NCBI RefSeq assembly: GCF_945952435.1 | Contig: NZ_CAMFHZ010000004.1 | Coordinates: 1 to 64,000, forward strand | Direction of reading: 5' to 3' | Origin: an uncultured Microbacterium sp. | GTDB lineage: Bacteria; Actinomycetota; Actinomycetes; Actinomycetales; Microbacteriaceae | Length of the DNA: 64,000 nucleotides | Shown: positions 27,608-37,908 of the stretch, one piece after another | How the letters are laid out: every line of letters starts with the position of its first letter | Position numbering within the stretch: the first letter of the stretch is position 1 | Notes under the pieces: generated by a model | The model's input: the letters and a program-made list of their open reading frames with translations, nothing else | Told to the model about the DNA's origin: nothing | Database searches by the model: none | Translations under genes and position numbers: made by a program

Positions 27608-28056
27608 GGGCGTCGCGACGGGCAATAGACTGCTGTGCATGCGCGCGCTGCAGGGTCCGGGGTCGTCGGCATCCGTGCGCGCCGCGCGCGACGCGGGCAC
27701 GGCCGATCATGGGTTAGGCTTGACGCACGTTCGCACCGTGATCGGCACAACCGGATCCCGGAGCGCACGCAGAGCTCCGCTCCTCATTCCGGGGAGCGGG
27801 CGCGATGGTGATCTGATTCGGGTCGATATCGCGGCTCGCGCTCTCGACCCACTCATCGATGAGCCAGAGCCGGGCTCCTGCCGGCGGGGGACTCCCCGCC
27901 GCGAGCCGTCCTCTCCGCGCTGCACCCGAGGCGTTCCCGCCCAGCTTCCCCGTTTCGCCGGTTCCGCGTTCCGCGGCATCCGCAGGACTGTCCTCCGCGA
28001 CGGGGCGCTGTCCCACCGCTCCCGTCGATCGCTCACCACCACCGCAAGGAACAGCC
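27608..28056 (+). promoter_or_regulatory. 449-bp ilvB leader region with promoters, mini-ORF and stem-loops
   Basis: Two -10 candidates, TAGACT (27626-27631) and TAGGCT (27715-27720), precede a long leader. At 27805-27816 ATG GTG ATC TGA encodes Met-Val-Ile-stop behind GGGGAG. Downstream stems: GGGTCGA/TCGACCC (27820-27826 / 27844-27850), GAGCC/GGCTC (27861-27865 / 27872-27876) and the strong CGGCGGGG/CCCCGCCG (27882-27889 / 27894-27901). Branched-chain operons in actinobacteria are often controlled by leader attenuation; this layout suggests it, but no T-run follows the last stem. ilvB has AAGGA ahead of its ATG. Confidence 0.5.
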
Positions 28057-29859
28057 ATGACCGCTGACACCGCCCCAGCCGTCCCGCGTCCGCCCGCCCG
28101 TCCGGCGGCGGCGCCCGTTCTCACCGGCGCCCAGGCCGTCGTCCGCTCGCTCGAGATGCTCGGTGTCACCGACGTCTTCGGGATCCCCGGCGGAGCGATC
28201 ATGGAGGTCTACGACCCCCTGATGGCCTCCACCGAGCTGCGTCACATCCTCGTGCGCCACGAGCAGGGCGGCGGGCACGCCGCCGAGGGCTACGCGACCG
28301 CCTCGGGCAAGGTCGGCGTGACGATCGCCACGTCCGGGCCCGGCGCCACCAATCTGGTGACCGCGATCGCGGACGCCTACATGGACTCGATCCCGATCGT
28401 CGCGATCACCGGCCAGGTGTTCTCCCGGCTCATGGGCACCGACGCGTTCCAGGAGGCCGACATCGTCGGCATCACGATGCCGGTGACCAAGCACTCGTTC
28501 CTCGTGAAGGATCCGGCCGAGATCCCCGGTGCGATCGCGGCCGCGTTCGAGATCGCCCGCACGGGCCGTCCCGGTCCCGTCCTCGTGGACATCACGAAGG
28601 ACGCGCAGCAGGCCACGGCCCCGTTCGTGTGGCCACCGAAGTACGACCTGCCCGGCTATCGCCCTGTCACCAAGGCGCACGGCAAGCAGATCCAGGCCGC
28701 GGCCCACCTGATCGCCGAAGCGAAGAAGCCCGTGTTCTACGTCGGCGGCGGCGTGATCCGCGGCGAGGCGTCGGAAGAGCTGCTCTCGCTCGCCGAACTC
28801 GTCGGCGCGCCCGTCGTCACCACGCTCATGGCACGCGGCGCCTTCCCCGACTCCCACCCGCAGCACGTGGGGATGCCGGGGATGCACGGCACGGTGCCCG
28901 CGGTGCTCGCCCTGCAGGAGGCCGATCTGCTCATCGCGCTCGGCACGCGGTTCGACGACCGGGTCACGGGCAAGGCGGATCTGTTCGCGCCGAACGCCAA
29001 GGTGGTGCACGTCGACATCGATCCCGCCGAGATCTCCAAGATCCGCACGGCGGACGTGCCGATCGTGGGCGGCGTGCGCGAGGTCATCACCGACCTGGAG
29101 GCTGCATTCCGCGGCGTCACGGGCGGGGCGAAGGGCGACATCGCCGAGTGGTGGGCCTACCTCGACGGTCTGCGCGCCGAGTTCCCGCTCGGCTACGCCG
29201 AGCCGGAGGACGGCCTGCTTTCTCCGCAGCACGTGATCCAGCGCATCGGCGAGCTCACCGGTCCCGAGGCCGTGTACGCCGCCGGTGTCGGTCAGCACCA
29301 GATGTGGGCCGCGCAGTTCATCAAGTACGAGCGTCCGAAGTCGTGGCTGAACTCCGGCGGCGCGGGCACGATGGGCTACTCCGTGCCCGCGGCGATGGGG
29401 GCCAAGGTCGCCGAGCCCGACCGCGTGGTGTGGGCGATCGACGGGGACGGCTGCTTCCAGATGACGAACCAGGAGCTCGCCACCTGCGTCATCAACGACA
29501 TCCCGATCAAGGTCGCGATCATCAACAACTCGTCCCTCGGCATGGTCCGGCAGTGGCAGACCCTGTTCTACGACGGACGTCACTCGAACACGGATCTGAA
29601 CACCGGGCACGGCACGATCCGCGTCCCCGACTTCGTCAAGCTCGCCGAGGCGTACGGCTGCCTCGCCATCCGGGTGGAGAAGCCGGAGGAGGTCGATGCG
29701 GCGATCAGGCTCGCGCTCGAGACCAACGACCGTCCCGTGGTGATCGACTTCGTCGTCAGCGCGGACGCGATGGTGTGGCCGATGGTCCCGCAGGGCGTCA
29801 GCAACAGCTACATCCAGTACGCGCGCGACCACGCGCCGGCGTTCGACGAGGAGGACTGA
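28057..29859 (+). CDS. ilvB: Acetolactate synthase, large subunit
   Basis: Thiamine-diphosphate enzyme making acetolactate and acetohydroxybutyrate for valine, leucine and isoleucine. The catalytic Glu lies in [13 protein letters not shown] near residue 73, and the ThDP motif runs from [14 protein letters not shown] to [10 protein letters not shown] near residues 465-495. The first 20 residues are a Pro/Ala-rich extension. Length 600 aa. Followed after 3 nt by ilvN. Confidence 0.97.
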   Translation: MTADTAPAVPRPPARPAAAPVLTGAQAVVRSLEMLGVTDVFGIPGGAIMEVYDPLMASTELRHILVRHEQGGGHAAEGYATASGKVGVTIATSGPGATNLVTAIADAYMDSIPIVAITGQVFSRLMGTDAFQEADIVGITMPVTKHSFLVKDPAEIPGAIAAAFEIARTGRPGPVLVDITKDAQQATAPFVWPPKYDLPGYRPVTKAHGKQIQAAAHLIAEAKKPVFYVGGGVIRGEASEELLSLAELVGAPVVTTLMARGAFPDSHPQHVGMPGMHGTVPAVLALQEADLLIALGTRFDDRVTGKADLFAPNAKVVHVDIDPAEISKIRTADVPIVGGVREVITDLEAAFRGVTGGAKGDIAEWWAYLDGLRAEFPLGYAEPEDGLLSPQHVIQRIGELTGPEAVYAAGVGQHQMWAAQFIKYERPKSWLNSGGAGTMGYSVPAAMGAKVAEPDRVVWAIDGDGCFQMTNQELATCVINDIPIKVAIINNSSLGMVRQWQTLFYDGRHSNTDLNTGHGTIRVPDFVKLAEAYGCLAIRVEKPEEVDAAIRLALETNDRPVVIDFVVSADAMVWPMVPQGVSNSYIQYARDHAPAFDEED

Positions 29860-29862
29860 CCC

Positions 29863-31495
<1,633 letters not shown>

Positions 31496-31510
31496 TCCCG
31501 TCCTCCGCGA

Positions 31511-31544
31511 ACGACGGGCGTCCCTCTCGAGGGGCGCCCGTCGT
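31511..31544 (+). terminator. Hairpin terminator after ilvC
   Basis: Arms ACGACGGGCG (31511-31520) and CGCCCGTCGT (31535-31544) with an inner CCC/GGG extension and TCGA loop. It lies between convergent ilvC and the amidohydrolase gene and may work for both. Confidence 0.8.
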
Positions 31545-31562
31545 GGTTCCCGGCGTGCTGCG

Positions 31563-32438
31563 TCAGTCCAGGCCGTAGAACCGAGCGGCGTTCCGCCAGA
31601 GCACCGCGTCGGCGTCCACTCCGCGGTGTTCGGCCCAGGTGGCGACCGTGGACAGCCACGCCGCACGGCCTCCGGTGCGGTAGCGGCCGGCGGCGATCGC
31701 GGAGACCGGCCAGTCGCTGCCCCAGAGCAGCCGGTCCTCGCCGAACTCCTCGGCCGCCGCGTCCAGGAACGGTGCAACCTGCTCGTCGGTCCACGCGCCG
31801 TCCGACTCCGCAGGGAGGCCGGACAGCTTGACGACGACCTGCCGGTGCCCTGCGAGCTCGTGCAGCGCTCGCCGCCAGGCCGGATCGGGCCGTCGCGGCT
31901 CGTGCGAGCTGCCGATCACGGGCTTGCCCAGATGGTCGATCACGAGGGGGAGCGCGGGCACGGCGTCGGCCAGCGCCACGATCTCGGGGAGCTGGCGCGC
32001 GCGCACGCACACGTCGAAGCGCAGACCGCGTCCGGCGAGGGCGCGCGCGCCGCGCAGGAACTCCTCGCTCAGTGCCGTGCCGGCGGGGGCGTCCTGCAGC
32101 AGGTGGCGCACGCCGACCACCTCGGGGAACCCGCCCAGCGCGTCGAGGTGGTCGAGGGTCTCCTCGCCGCGGTCGAGGCGCGCGCCGGCGACGATTCCGC
32201 GCACGCCGGTCTCGGCCGCATGCGCGGCCACCCAGCGGACCTCGTCGAGGAACTGCGCCTCGACGCACTCGGCCTGCACGAAGATCGACCCCGCGCTCTG
32301 CTCTCCGGCTGCGGCGTCTCCGCGTTCCGCGGTCGCGAGCTCGGCCGCGCCGTACGCGCGGGCGAGCGGTCCCTCGAGCCAGTCGTAGTCGAGCCGGGAC
32401 GGATCCCACAGGTGCAGGTGGGAGTCGAGGACGCGCAT
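31563..32438 (-). CDS. Amidohydrolase-2 family lactonase (probable L-fuconolactonase)
   Basis: A 291-residue TIM-barrel metal hydrolase of the COG3618 type. It starts MRVLDSHLHLWDP (HxH metal ligands), has LPLVIDHLGKPV in mid-barrel and LLWGSDWPVS with the late Asp. Relatives hydrolyse fuconolactone, rhamnonolactone and similar lactones. The surrounding fucose genes point to L-fuconolactone. ATG 32438 is 7 bases after AGAGGA; GTG 32444 is the alternative. Divergent from the GntR gene. Confidence 0.82.
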   Translation of the reverse strand: MRVLDSHLHLWDPSRLDYDWLEGPLARAYGAAELATAERGDAAAGEQSAGSIFVQAECVEAQFLDEVRWVAAHAAETGVRGIVAGARLDRGEETLDHLDALGGFPEVVGVRHLLQDAPAGTALSEEFLRGARALAGRGLRFDVCVRARQLPEIVALADAVPALPLVIDHLGKPVIGSSHEPRRPDPAWRRALHELAGHRQVVVKLSGLPAESDGAWTDEQVAPFLDAAAEEFGEDRLLWGSDWPVSAIAAGRYRTGGRAAWLSTVATWAEHRGVDADAVLWRNAARFYGLD

Positions 32439-32478
32439 GGACACATCCTCTCGCAGTCGCGGGGAATGCCGGGGAGAG

Positions 32479-32499
32479 ACATCCGACGAATATTAGGAT
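32479..32499 (+). promoter_or_regulatory. gntR promoter with partial fucose-operator match
   Basis: ACATCCGACGA (32479-32489) matches 9 of 11 positions of the palindrome ACATCCGATGT found at 36469. TAGGAT (32494-32499) is the likely -10, placing the start of RNA at the ATG (leaderless). Confidence 0.5.
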
Positions 32500-32505
32500 G
32501 AGGCC

Positions 32506-33183
32506 ATGGCAGTCACGGATGAGGCGATCGAGAAGATCAAGGCGATGATCGTGTCCGGAGAGCTCAGCCCCGGAGACCGGCTTCCGCCGGAGAAGGAGCT
32601 CGCCGAGCGGCTCGGACTGTCGCGCAGCTCGATGCGTGAGGCGGTCAAGGCGCTCGAGGTCATCCGGGTGCTGGACGTGCGCCGCGGGGACGGGACCTAT
32701 GTCACGAGCCTCGAGCCGCATCTTCTGCTCGAAGCGATCGGGTTCGTCGTGGACCTCCACGACGACGACTCGCTGCTCGAGCTGTTCGCGGTGCGTCGGA
32801 TGCTGGAATCCCAGGCGACGGGGCTCGCGGCGACGCACGGCCGCGAGGACGAGATCGCGGCGCTGACGCAGGGGATCGACGACCTCGACGCGGAGGTCTC
32901 GATCGACGACCTCGTCGCCCATGACCTGCGCTTCCACCGGGAGATCGTGCGGATGGCCGGCAACGGCTATCTGTCCAGTCTGATCGACGGGCTGTCGAGC
33001 CAGACCATCCGCGCGCGGATCTGGCGCGGACTCACGGAACAGGGCGCCGTCGAACGCACGTTGTCGGAGCACAGGGCGATCGCCGACGCGATCGCCCGGC
33101 ACGATCCCGCCCTCGCCACCTCGCTCGCGACCGCCCACATCGCGGGCGTCGAGCGCTGGTTGCGCCAAGCCGCCGAGGCCTGA
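32506..33183 (+). CDS. GntR-family regulator, FadR subfamily
   Basis: A 225-residue regulator with an N-terminal winged helix (SGELSPGDRLPPEKELAERL then LSRSSMREAVKALEVIRVL) and an all-helical FCD effector domain whose metal/ligand residues include the HDLRFHREIVRMAGN segment. FCD proteins often sense sugar acids. Position between the lactonase and the rest of the fucose genes suggests it controls them, with fuconate or its keto-deoxy product as a possible ligand (inference). Confidence 0.88.
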   Translation: MAVTDEAIEKIKAMIVSGELSPGDRLPPEKELAERLGLSRSSMREAVKALEVIRVLDVRRGDGTYVTSLEPHLLLEAIGFVVDLHDDDSLLELFAVRRMLESQATGLAATHGREDEIAALTQGIDDLDAEVSIDDLVAHDLRFHREIVRMAGNGYLSSLIDGLSSQTIRARIWRGLTEQGAVERTLSEHRAIADAIARHDPALATSLATAHIAGVERWLRQAAEA

Positions 33184-33200
33184 CCATTCCGGCCGATCCG

Positions 33201-33250
33201 CCGGCGCCGATCCGTTCCGGCCGAGCAGCCGGCGCCGATCCGTTCCGGCC
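33201..33250 (+). repeat. Two-copy 22-bp direct repeat with 28-bp period
   Basis: Copies at 33201-33222 and 33229-33250 begin CCGGCGCCGATCC and are identical. A degraded third copy begins near 33265. It lies just after the gntR stop in a 276-bp gap with no gene. Confidence 0.8.
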
Positions 33251-33278
33251 CCGCCGCTGATCCGCCGGCGCTGATCCC

Positions 33279-33339
33279 GTTCTCGTCGCAAACGTTGCCG
33301 TTCTGAGCGCGCAATTGCGGCACTATTCGCGACGGGAGC
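33279..33339. repeat. 61-bp palindromic repeat element, copy A
   Basis: Imperfect palindrome with outer arms GTTCTCGTCGC and GCGACGGGAGC and inner TGCCG/CGGCA. It shares length and outer arms with elements at 34543 and 38905. Its position is between the gntR and DUF559-pseudogene 3' ends. Confidence 0.7.
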
Positions 33340-33459
33340 GGGGCGAAGTGATGGTTTCTGCGACCGGAGCCTCCCGCGGGCGCGCGTCGGGTCGGCGGGC
33401 GATTGCTGGGCGGGCGCGCATCGGGTCGGCGGGCAAGTGCTTCGCGGAAGCGCGTCGGA

Positions 33460-34442
33460 TCAGCCGGCGAGCGCCCGGCGGACCCGCCTCAGCACCTCGA
33501 CCTCGTCCGCGAAGAGCGCTGCGGTCACCTCGATCACGGTCCACCCCGCGGCGCGGAGCGCGGCGACCCGTTCCACGTCCCGTGCGTACCGGGTGTGATG
33601 CAGGACGCCGTGGTACTCGATGGCGATCTTCCGGGCCGGGTAGGCGAGATCGACGCATCCGAGGAAGCGCCCGCGGGCATCGTAGACGTCGTGATTCAGC
33701 GCGGGCTCCGGCAAACCCGCGTGCACGATCAGGCATCGCAACGCGGATTCCCTGGGCGACCAGGAGTCCTCACGGACGAGCTCGACCGCTTCGCGGAGGC
33801 GGACGATGCCGACGCGGCGGCCGGACCCGATCGCGAGCCGAAGCTGCTCCACCGTGGACGCGGGGGCGCGCCCGGGATCAGGTCGGCCCGGCCCCTCGCG
33901 CCAGACGCGGCAGAAGGAGTCGCCCAGGGCTACCAGGTCCGTGAGGGTCAACGCTCCGAGGGATGCCCATGTGCTCGCCGGCGAGGCCACGGGGATCCCG
34001 TCGAGGATGCGGACGGACGTCGTTTCGACGCGCGCACGATTTCCGACGACACCCGCCGTACGCACGAGCGGTGCCGTGCCGAAGGCGCCGACGTGCACGG
34101 GGAGCAAACCGCCGTGGATCGCGAGCCCGTGTGCGAGGGCGAGCGGGAGCGGCCCGCCCCAGAGCGCAGCGGCGGTTTCACCGCAGAGCAATTGCCCGTC
34201 GCGCAGCCGCGGTGCGTACTCCCTGGCGCGGGCCGCCGTTCCCGTGCCTGCCGATCGAAGGGATCCTCATCCTCTACGTGCGCGGAGATGAGGTCGTCGG
34301 CGAGGTGTCGGGTGCGGATGCCGTGGAAGGGGCGGTCGAGGTCGGATCGTCGCAGCCGCCCCGCGCCCACGCCCGCTGCGATGGCCTCACTCACGGCGAA
34401 CGCACGGCCGAGACTCTCGGGCAGTGCAGCAAGAGTCCTCAT
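33460..34442 (-). pseudogene. DUF559/AbiEi-like protein, frameshifted
   Basis: Two reading frames on the minus strand together make one protein of the actinobacterial AbiEi-like/DUF559 type. The N-terminal part begins at ATG 34442 (MRTLAALPESLGRAFAVSE) and stays in frame through DEDPFDRQARE. The rest (ARAREYAPRLRDGQLLCGE onward, to 33460) is in another frame. A TGA in the second frame shows the shift falls near 34226-34262. The C-terminal Vsr-like nuclease fold is intact, with VDLAYPARKIAIEYHG. Function of the family is unproven; a sequencing error would restore it. Confidence 0.75.
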
Positions 34443-34542
34443 CCGGGCACTCTGACAGCTTCCGTCCGCGGGCGGGCGAGCTGTCCACAGGCGCCTCCCT
34501 GCCGAGCACTGCGGAGCCGTGCGGAGCCGTGCCGGATCCTCA

Positions 34543-34603
34543 GCTCCCGTCGCGAAAGACGCCGCTCTGGGCATCGGAGAGCGGCACTTTTCGCGACGGG
34601 AGC
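34543..34603. repeat. 61-bp palindromic repeat element, copy B (most perfect)
   Basis: Outer arms GCTCCCGTCGCGAAA (34543-34557) and its exact complement (34589-34603); inner arms CCGCTCT and AGAGCGG (34562-34568 / 34578-34584). A further half-element (GCGACGGGAG) follows at 34625-34634. The rest of the 335-bp gap 34443-34777 shows no gene. Confidence 0.85.
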
Positions 34604-34777
34604 AGAAGTGAGCGGCGGTTCTTGCGACGGGAGGGGGTGAGCGCCGCGGCGTCAGGGGTGCCACCCAGTGACGGCGCCACCGCACCACCGCGCCGGCGCA
34701 TGACCGCACCTCCGCGCAACCGCACCACGGCGCACGGGTGCCGGCGATGTCGCCGCCGGCGCCGGGTGCCTCGGGCG

Positions 34778-35530
34778 CTACTCGGCGCGCAGACGAAGGC
34801 GGGCCATGCCGCCGTCCACCTCGATGACCGTGCCCGTCGTGGATCCGGATGCCGGGCTGACGAGGTACAGCACGGCTCCCGCGACCTCGTCGGGCGACAC
34901 CAGGCGCCCGTGCGGCTGGCGGGCGTTCAACGCAGCGCGCTCGGCCTCCGGATCCGCGGCCGAATCGAGCAGGCGCCCCACCCAAGGAGTGTCGGCGGTG
35001 CCGGGGTTGACCGCGTTCACGCGGATGCCTTCGCGGAGGTGGTCCGCGGCCATCGCGCGGGTCAGGGCCGACACGGCGCCCTTCGACGCGGAGTACAGGG
35101 CGCGCTGAGGCAGGCCCGTGGTCGAGGCGATCGAGGCGGTGTTACAGATCGCCGCGGAGGGGGAGCGGCGCAGCCACGGCAGCGCCGCGGCGCTCACCCG
35201 GGCGATGCCGGTGACGTTGATCGAGAGCACGCGCGCCCATTCGTCGTCGTCTTTAGCGCTCACATCGCCCTGCGCGCCGATCCCGGCGTTGTTCACGACG
35301 ATGTCGATGCGTCCGAAGCGCTCTCCGATCGCGTCGACCGCAGCATGCACGCTCGCGCGGTCCGACACGTCTGCGGTGAACGCCGCGAAGCGCGTATCCG
35401 CGTCCGTCGCGTCGCGATCCAGCACGGCGACTTTGGCGCCCTGCGCGTGCAGGAGCGCGGCGATCGCCGCGCCGATCCCGGATGCGCCGCCCGTGACGAT
35501 CGCGACGAGCCCTTCCACCTGACCGGTCAT
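34778..35530 (-). CDS. SDR oxidoreductase (probable 2-keto-3-deoxy-L-fuconate dehydrogenase)
   Basis: A classical 250-residue short-chain dehydrogenase: NAD site TGGASGIGAAIA near residue 14, NNAGIG, catalytic Ser in NTASIAST and Tyr/Lys in YSASKGAV. It overlaps the FAH gene by ATGA, and the pairing of SDR with FAH hydrolase is the hallmark of the fucose/rhamnose diketo-hydrolase route. Substrate is inferred from context; an earlier-acting dehydrogenase role cannot be excluded. Confidence 0.85.
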   Translation of the reverse strand: MTGQVEGLVAIVTGGASGIGAAIAALLHAQGAKVAVLDRDATDADTRFAAFTADVSDRASVHAAVDAIGERFGRIDIVVNNAGIGAQGDVSAKDDDEWARVLSINVTGIARVSAAALPWLRRSPSAAICNTASIASTTGLPQRALYSASKGAVSALTRAMAADHLREGIRVNAVNPGTADTPWVGRLLDSAADPEAERAALNARQPHGRLVSPDEVAGAVLYLVSPASGSTTGTVIEVDGGMARLRLRAE

Positions 35531-36387
35531 GCCTGTGCCTCCCATGCGACGAACTCCTGGCGCTGGCTCCCCAGCCCCTCGATGTCGATCTCGACGACGT
35601 CCCCGGCGCGGAGGTACGGGAACCTCCCGCCGAACGCGACGCCCTGCGGAGTCCCGGTGAGGATCAGGTCCCCAGGCTCGAGGGTCATGTACTGCGAGAT
35701 GTGGTGCACGATCTCGGCGACCGAGAAGATCATGTCGCTCGTGTTCGAGTCCTGGCGCGGCTCGCCGTTCACGAAGCTGCGCAAGCGGAGACTCTGCACG
35801 TCGACCTCGTCTGGCGTCACGAGCCACGGTCCGGTCGGGTTGAAGCCGAAGGCCGCCTTGCCCTTGGACCACTGCCCACCCGAGACGTCCATCTGGAACG
35901 CCCGCTCCGAGACGTCGTTGCAGACCACGTAGCCGGCGATGTGCGCGGCGGAATCGGCGGGGGAGTCGAGGTAGGCGGTGCGGCGGCCGATCACGACGCC
36001 GAGCTCGACCTCCCAATCGGTCTTCTCGCTCCCGCGCGGGATCGTCACCGCGTCGTCGGGACCGACGACGGTGTTCGGGGTCTTCAGGAACAGGATCGGC
36101 ACCGCGGGCGGCTCCGCGCCGGACTCCCGGGCGTGTGCGGCGTAGTTCTGGCCCACGCAGATCACCGCGCCGGGGCGGGCGATCGGGGATCCGATCCGCA
36201 GCGCGTCCGCGTCCGGGACCTCTTCGAGATCGCCGGCGTCGAGCGCGGCGCGCGTGCGGCCGACGGGATCTGCGGCGAGGAAGTCGCCGTTCACATCGGA
36301 GGTCACCGGACGCAGATCGTACGGGCGATCCTCGACGATGACGACCGGGATCTCGGATCCGGGCTCTCCCAGACGCGCGAACTTCAT
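35527..36387 (-). CDS. FAH-family hydrolase (probable 2,4-diketo-3-deoxy-L-fuconate hydrolase)
   Basis: A 286-residue fumarylacetoacetase-fold enzyme. The metal-binding acids are in DWEVELGVVIGR, and VGQNYAAHARESG, GYVVCNDVSER and GDLILTGTPQGV are family signatures. Homologues split the diketo acid into pyruvate and lactate. First gene of the minus-strand FAH-SDR operon, with a promoter TTGGAG-17-TATACT shared with the divergent dehydratase operon. Confidence 0.88.
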   Translation of the reverse strand: MKFARLGEPGSEIPVVIVEDRPYDLRPVTSDVNGDFLAADPVGRTRAALDAGDLEEVPDADALRIGSPIARPGAVICVGQNYAAHARESGAEPPAVPILFLKTPNTVVGPDDAVTIPRGSEKTDWEVELGVVIGRRTAYLDSPADSAAHIAGYVVCNDVSERAFQMDVSGGQWSKGKAAFGFNPTGPWLVTPDEVDVQSLRLRSFVNGEPRQDSNTSDMIFSVAEIVHHISQYMTLEPGDLILTGTPQGVAFGGRFPYLRAGDVVEIDIEGLGSQRQEFVAWEAQA

Positions 36388-36456
36388 GGCTCTCCTGCCT
36401 TCTCACTGGGGACGTGCGGCTCCGCCACCCCTGGAAGGTCGAGGGGGCATCCCACG

Positions 36457-36490
36457 TTGACAGTATAGACATCCGATGTTTACACTCCAA
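36457..36490. promoter_or_regulatory. Divergent fucose promoters with shared palindromic operator
   Basis: Plus strand: TTGACA (36457-36462), 18 bp, TACACT (36481-36486). Minus strand: TTGGAG (36490-36485), 17 bp, TATACT (36467-36462). The perfect palindrome ACATCCGATGT (36469-36479) sits in the spacer of both, so one protein could block both directions. The neighbouring GntR regulator is the obvious candidate. Confidence 0.75.
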
Positions 36491-36550
36491 CTGTCGGGGA
36501 CGAGACACTCCAACTGTCGGGGACGAGACACTCCAACTGTCGGGGACGAG
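36482..36550 (+). repeat. Three perfect 23-bp tandem direct repeats in a 5' UTR
   Basis: Units at 36482-36504, 36505-36527 and 36528-36550, each beginning ACACTCCAACTG and ending GGGGACGAG, are identical. They begin within the plus-strand -10 and continue into the predicted leader of the dehydratase mRNA. No spacers, so not a CRISPR. Confidence 0.95.
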
Positions 36551-36600
36551 AACGGCCTTCTGCGTCGCAGCCCTGACATCCGGCCCAGAACAGGAGAACC

Positions 36601-37908
36601 GTGAGCCGTATCGTGGCGCTGGAGACCAGCGATATCCGCTTTCCCACTTCGCTGAGCCTCGACGGCTCCGACGCGATGAACCCCGATCCCGACTACTCCG
36701 CGGCGTACGTGATCGTGTGCACCGACGCGGCCGACGGCATCGACGGGCACGCGTTCGTGTTCACGATCGGGCGGGGCAATGACGTGCAGGTCGCGGCGAT
36801 CGACGCCCTCGCCGGTCACGTGGTCGGCAGGGAGGTCGAGCCGATCCTCCACGACATGGGCGGCTTCTTCCGGGAGCTCGTCGCGGACTCGCAGCTGCGC
36901 TGGCTCGGTCCGGAGAAGGGTGTCATGCACATGGCGATCGGCGCCGTGATCAACGCGCTGTGGGACATCAGGGCCAAGCGCGCGAAGCTTCCGCTCTGGC
37001 AGCTGCTCGCCCGGATGACGCCGGAGCAGCTCGTCGACCTCGTCGACTTCCGCTATCTCACCAACGCGCTCACCCGGGACGAGGCGCTCGGGATCCTGCG
37101 TGCCGCGGAGCCGGGCCGCTCCGCCCGCGAGCAGGAGCTGCGGGCGACCGGCTACCCGGCGTACACGACGAGTCCCGGCTGGCTGGGGTACTCGGACGAC
37201 AAGCTCGCCCGCCTCGCCCGCGAGGCGATGGCCGACGGCTTCACGCAGATCAAGCTCAAGGTCGGCGCCGACCTCGACGACGACATCCGCCGATTCCGCA
37301 CGGCCCGCGAGGTGTGCGGGCCGGACTTCCCCATCGCGATCGACGCGAACCAGCGCTGGGAGGTCGGCGAGGCGATCGCCTGGGTCAACGCGCTCGCCGA
37401 GTTCCACCCGGCGTGGATCGAGGAACCGACGAGCCCCGACGACGTGCTCGGGCACGCGGCGATCGCCCGCGGCGTCGCGCCGATCCGGGTCGCGACGGGT
37501 GAGCACGCGCAGAACCGCGTGATCTTCAAGCAGCTCCTGCAGGCCGGCGCGATCCAGGTCATGCAGATCGACGCCGTGCGCGTGGCCGGCGTGAACGAGA
37601 ACATCGCGAACCTGCTGCTCGCCGCGAAGTTCGGCGTGCCGGTGTGCCCGCACGCCGGCGGCGTCGGGCTGTGCGAGGCCGTGCAGCACCTGTCCATGTT
37701 CGACTTCGTCGCCGTCTCCGGCAGTCGTGAGGGGCGCATGATCGAGTACGTGGATCACCTGCACGAGCACTTCGTCGTGCCGACCGACATCCGCGACGGC
37801 TCCTACACGGCTCCGACCGAGCCGGGCAACGGGATGGAGATGAAGCAGGCGAGCCGTGCCGAGTTCACCTGGACCGGCGAGCACCGGAAGGCGGGAGCCC
37901 ATGTCTGA
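36601..37908 (+). CDS. L-fuconate dehydratase (enolase superfamily)
   Basis: A 435-residue mandelate-racemase-group enolase. The KLKVG barrel strand holds the general base lysine, metal ligands are in [13 protein letters not shown], the IEEPTSPDD strand and the [10 protein letters not shown] strand, and [11 protein letters not shown] follows. The pattern DANQRWEV and the length match L-fuconate dehydratases, which make 2-keto-3-deoxy-L-fuconate. GTG 36601 follows AGGAGA. First gene of the plus-strand fucose operon; overlaps the next gene by 8 bases. Confidence 0.9.
   Translation: MSRIVALETSDIRFPTSLSLDGSDAMNPDPDYSAAYVIVCTDAADGIDGHAFVFTIGRGNDVQVAAIDALAGHVVGREVEPILHDMGGFFRELVADSQLRWLGPEKGVMHMAIGAVINALWDIRAKRAKLPLWQLLARMTPEQLVDLVDFRYLTNALTRDEALGILRAAEPGRSAREQELRATGYPAYTTSPGWLGYSDDKLARLAREAMADGFTQIKLKVGADLDDDIRRFRTAREVCGPDFPIAIDANQRWEVGEAIAWVNALAEFHPAWIEEPTSPDDVLGHAAIARGVAPIRVATGEHAQNRVIFKQLLQAGAIQVMQIDAVRVAGVNENIANLLLAAKFGVPVCPHAGGVGLCEAVQHLSMFDFVAVSGSREGRMIEYVDHLHEHFVVPTDIRDGSYTAPTEPGNGMEMKQASRAEFTWTGEHRKAGAHV

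Noticed and set aside
34182..34985. Independent gene on the minus strand upstream of the DUF559 nuclease part
   Set aside because: Only residues from ATG 34442 fit the DUF559/AbiEi N-terminus; the region before it is repeat copy B and low-complexity sequence.
34778..36508. 576-codon frame containing the SDR
   Set aside because: Only the part from ATG 35530 matches an SDR; the upstream part is a shadow of the FAH gene.
36482..36550. CRISPR array
   Set aside because: The 23-bp units are directly adjacent with no spacers and no cas genes nearby.
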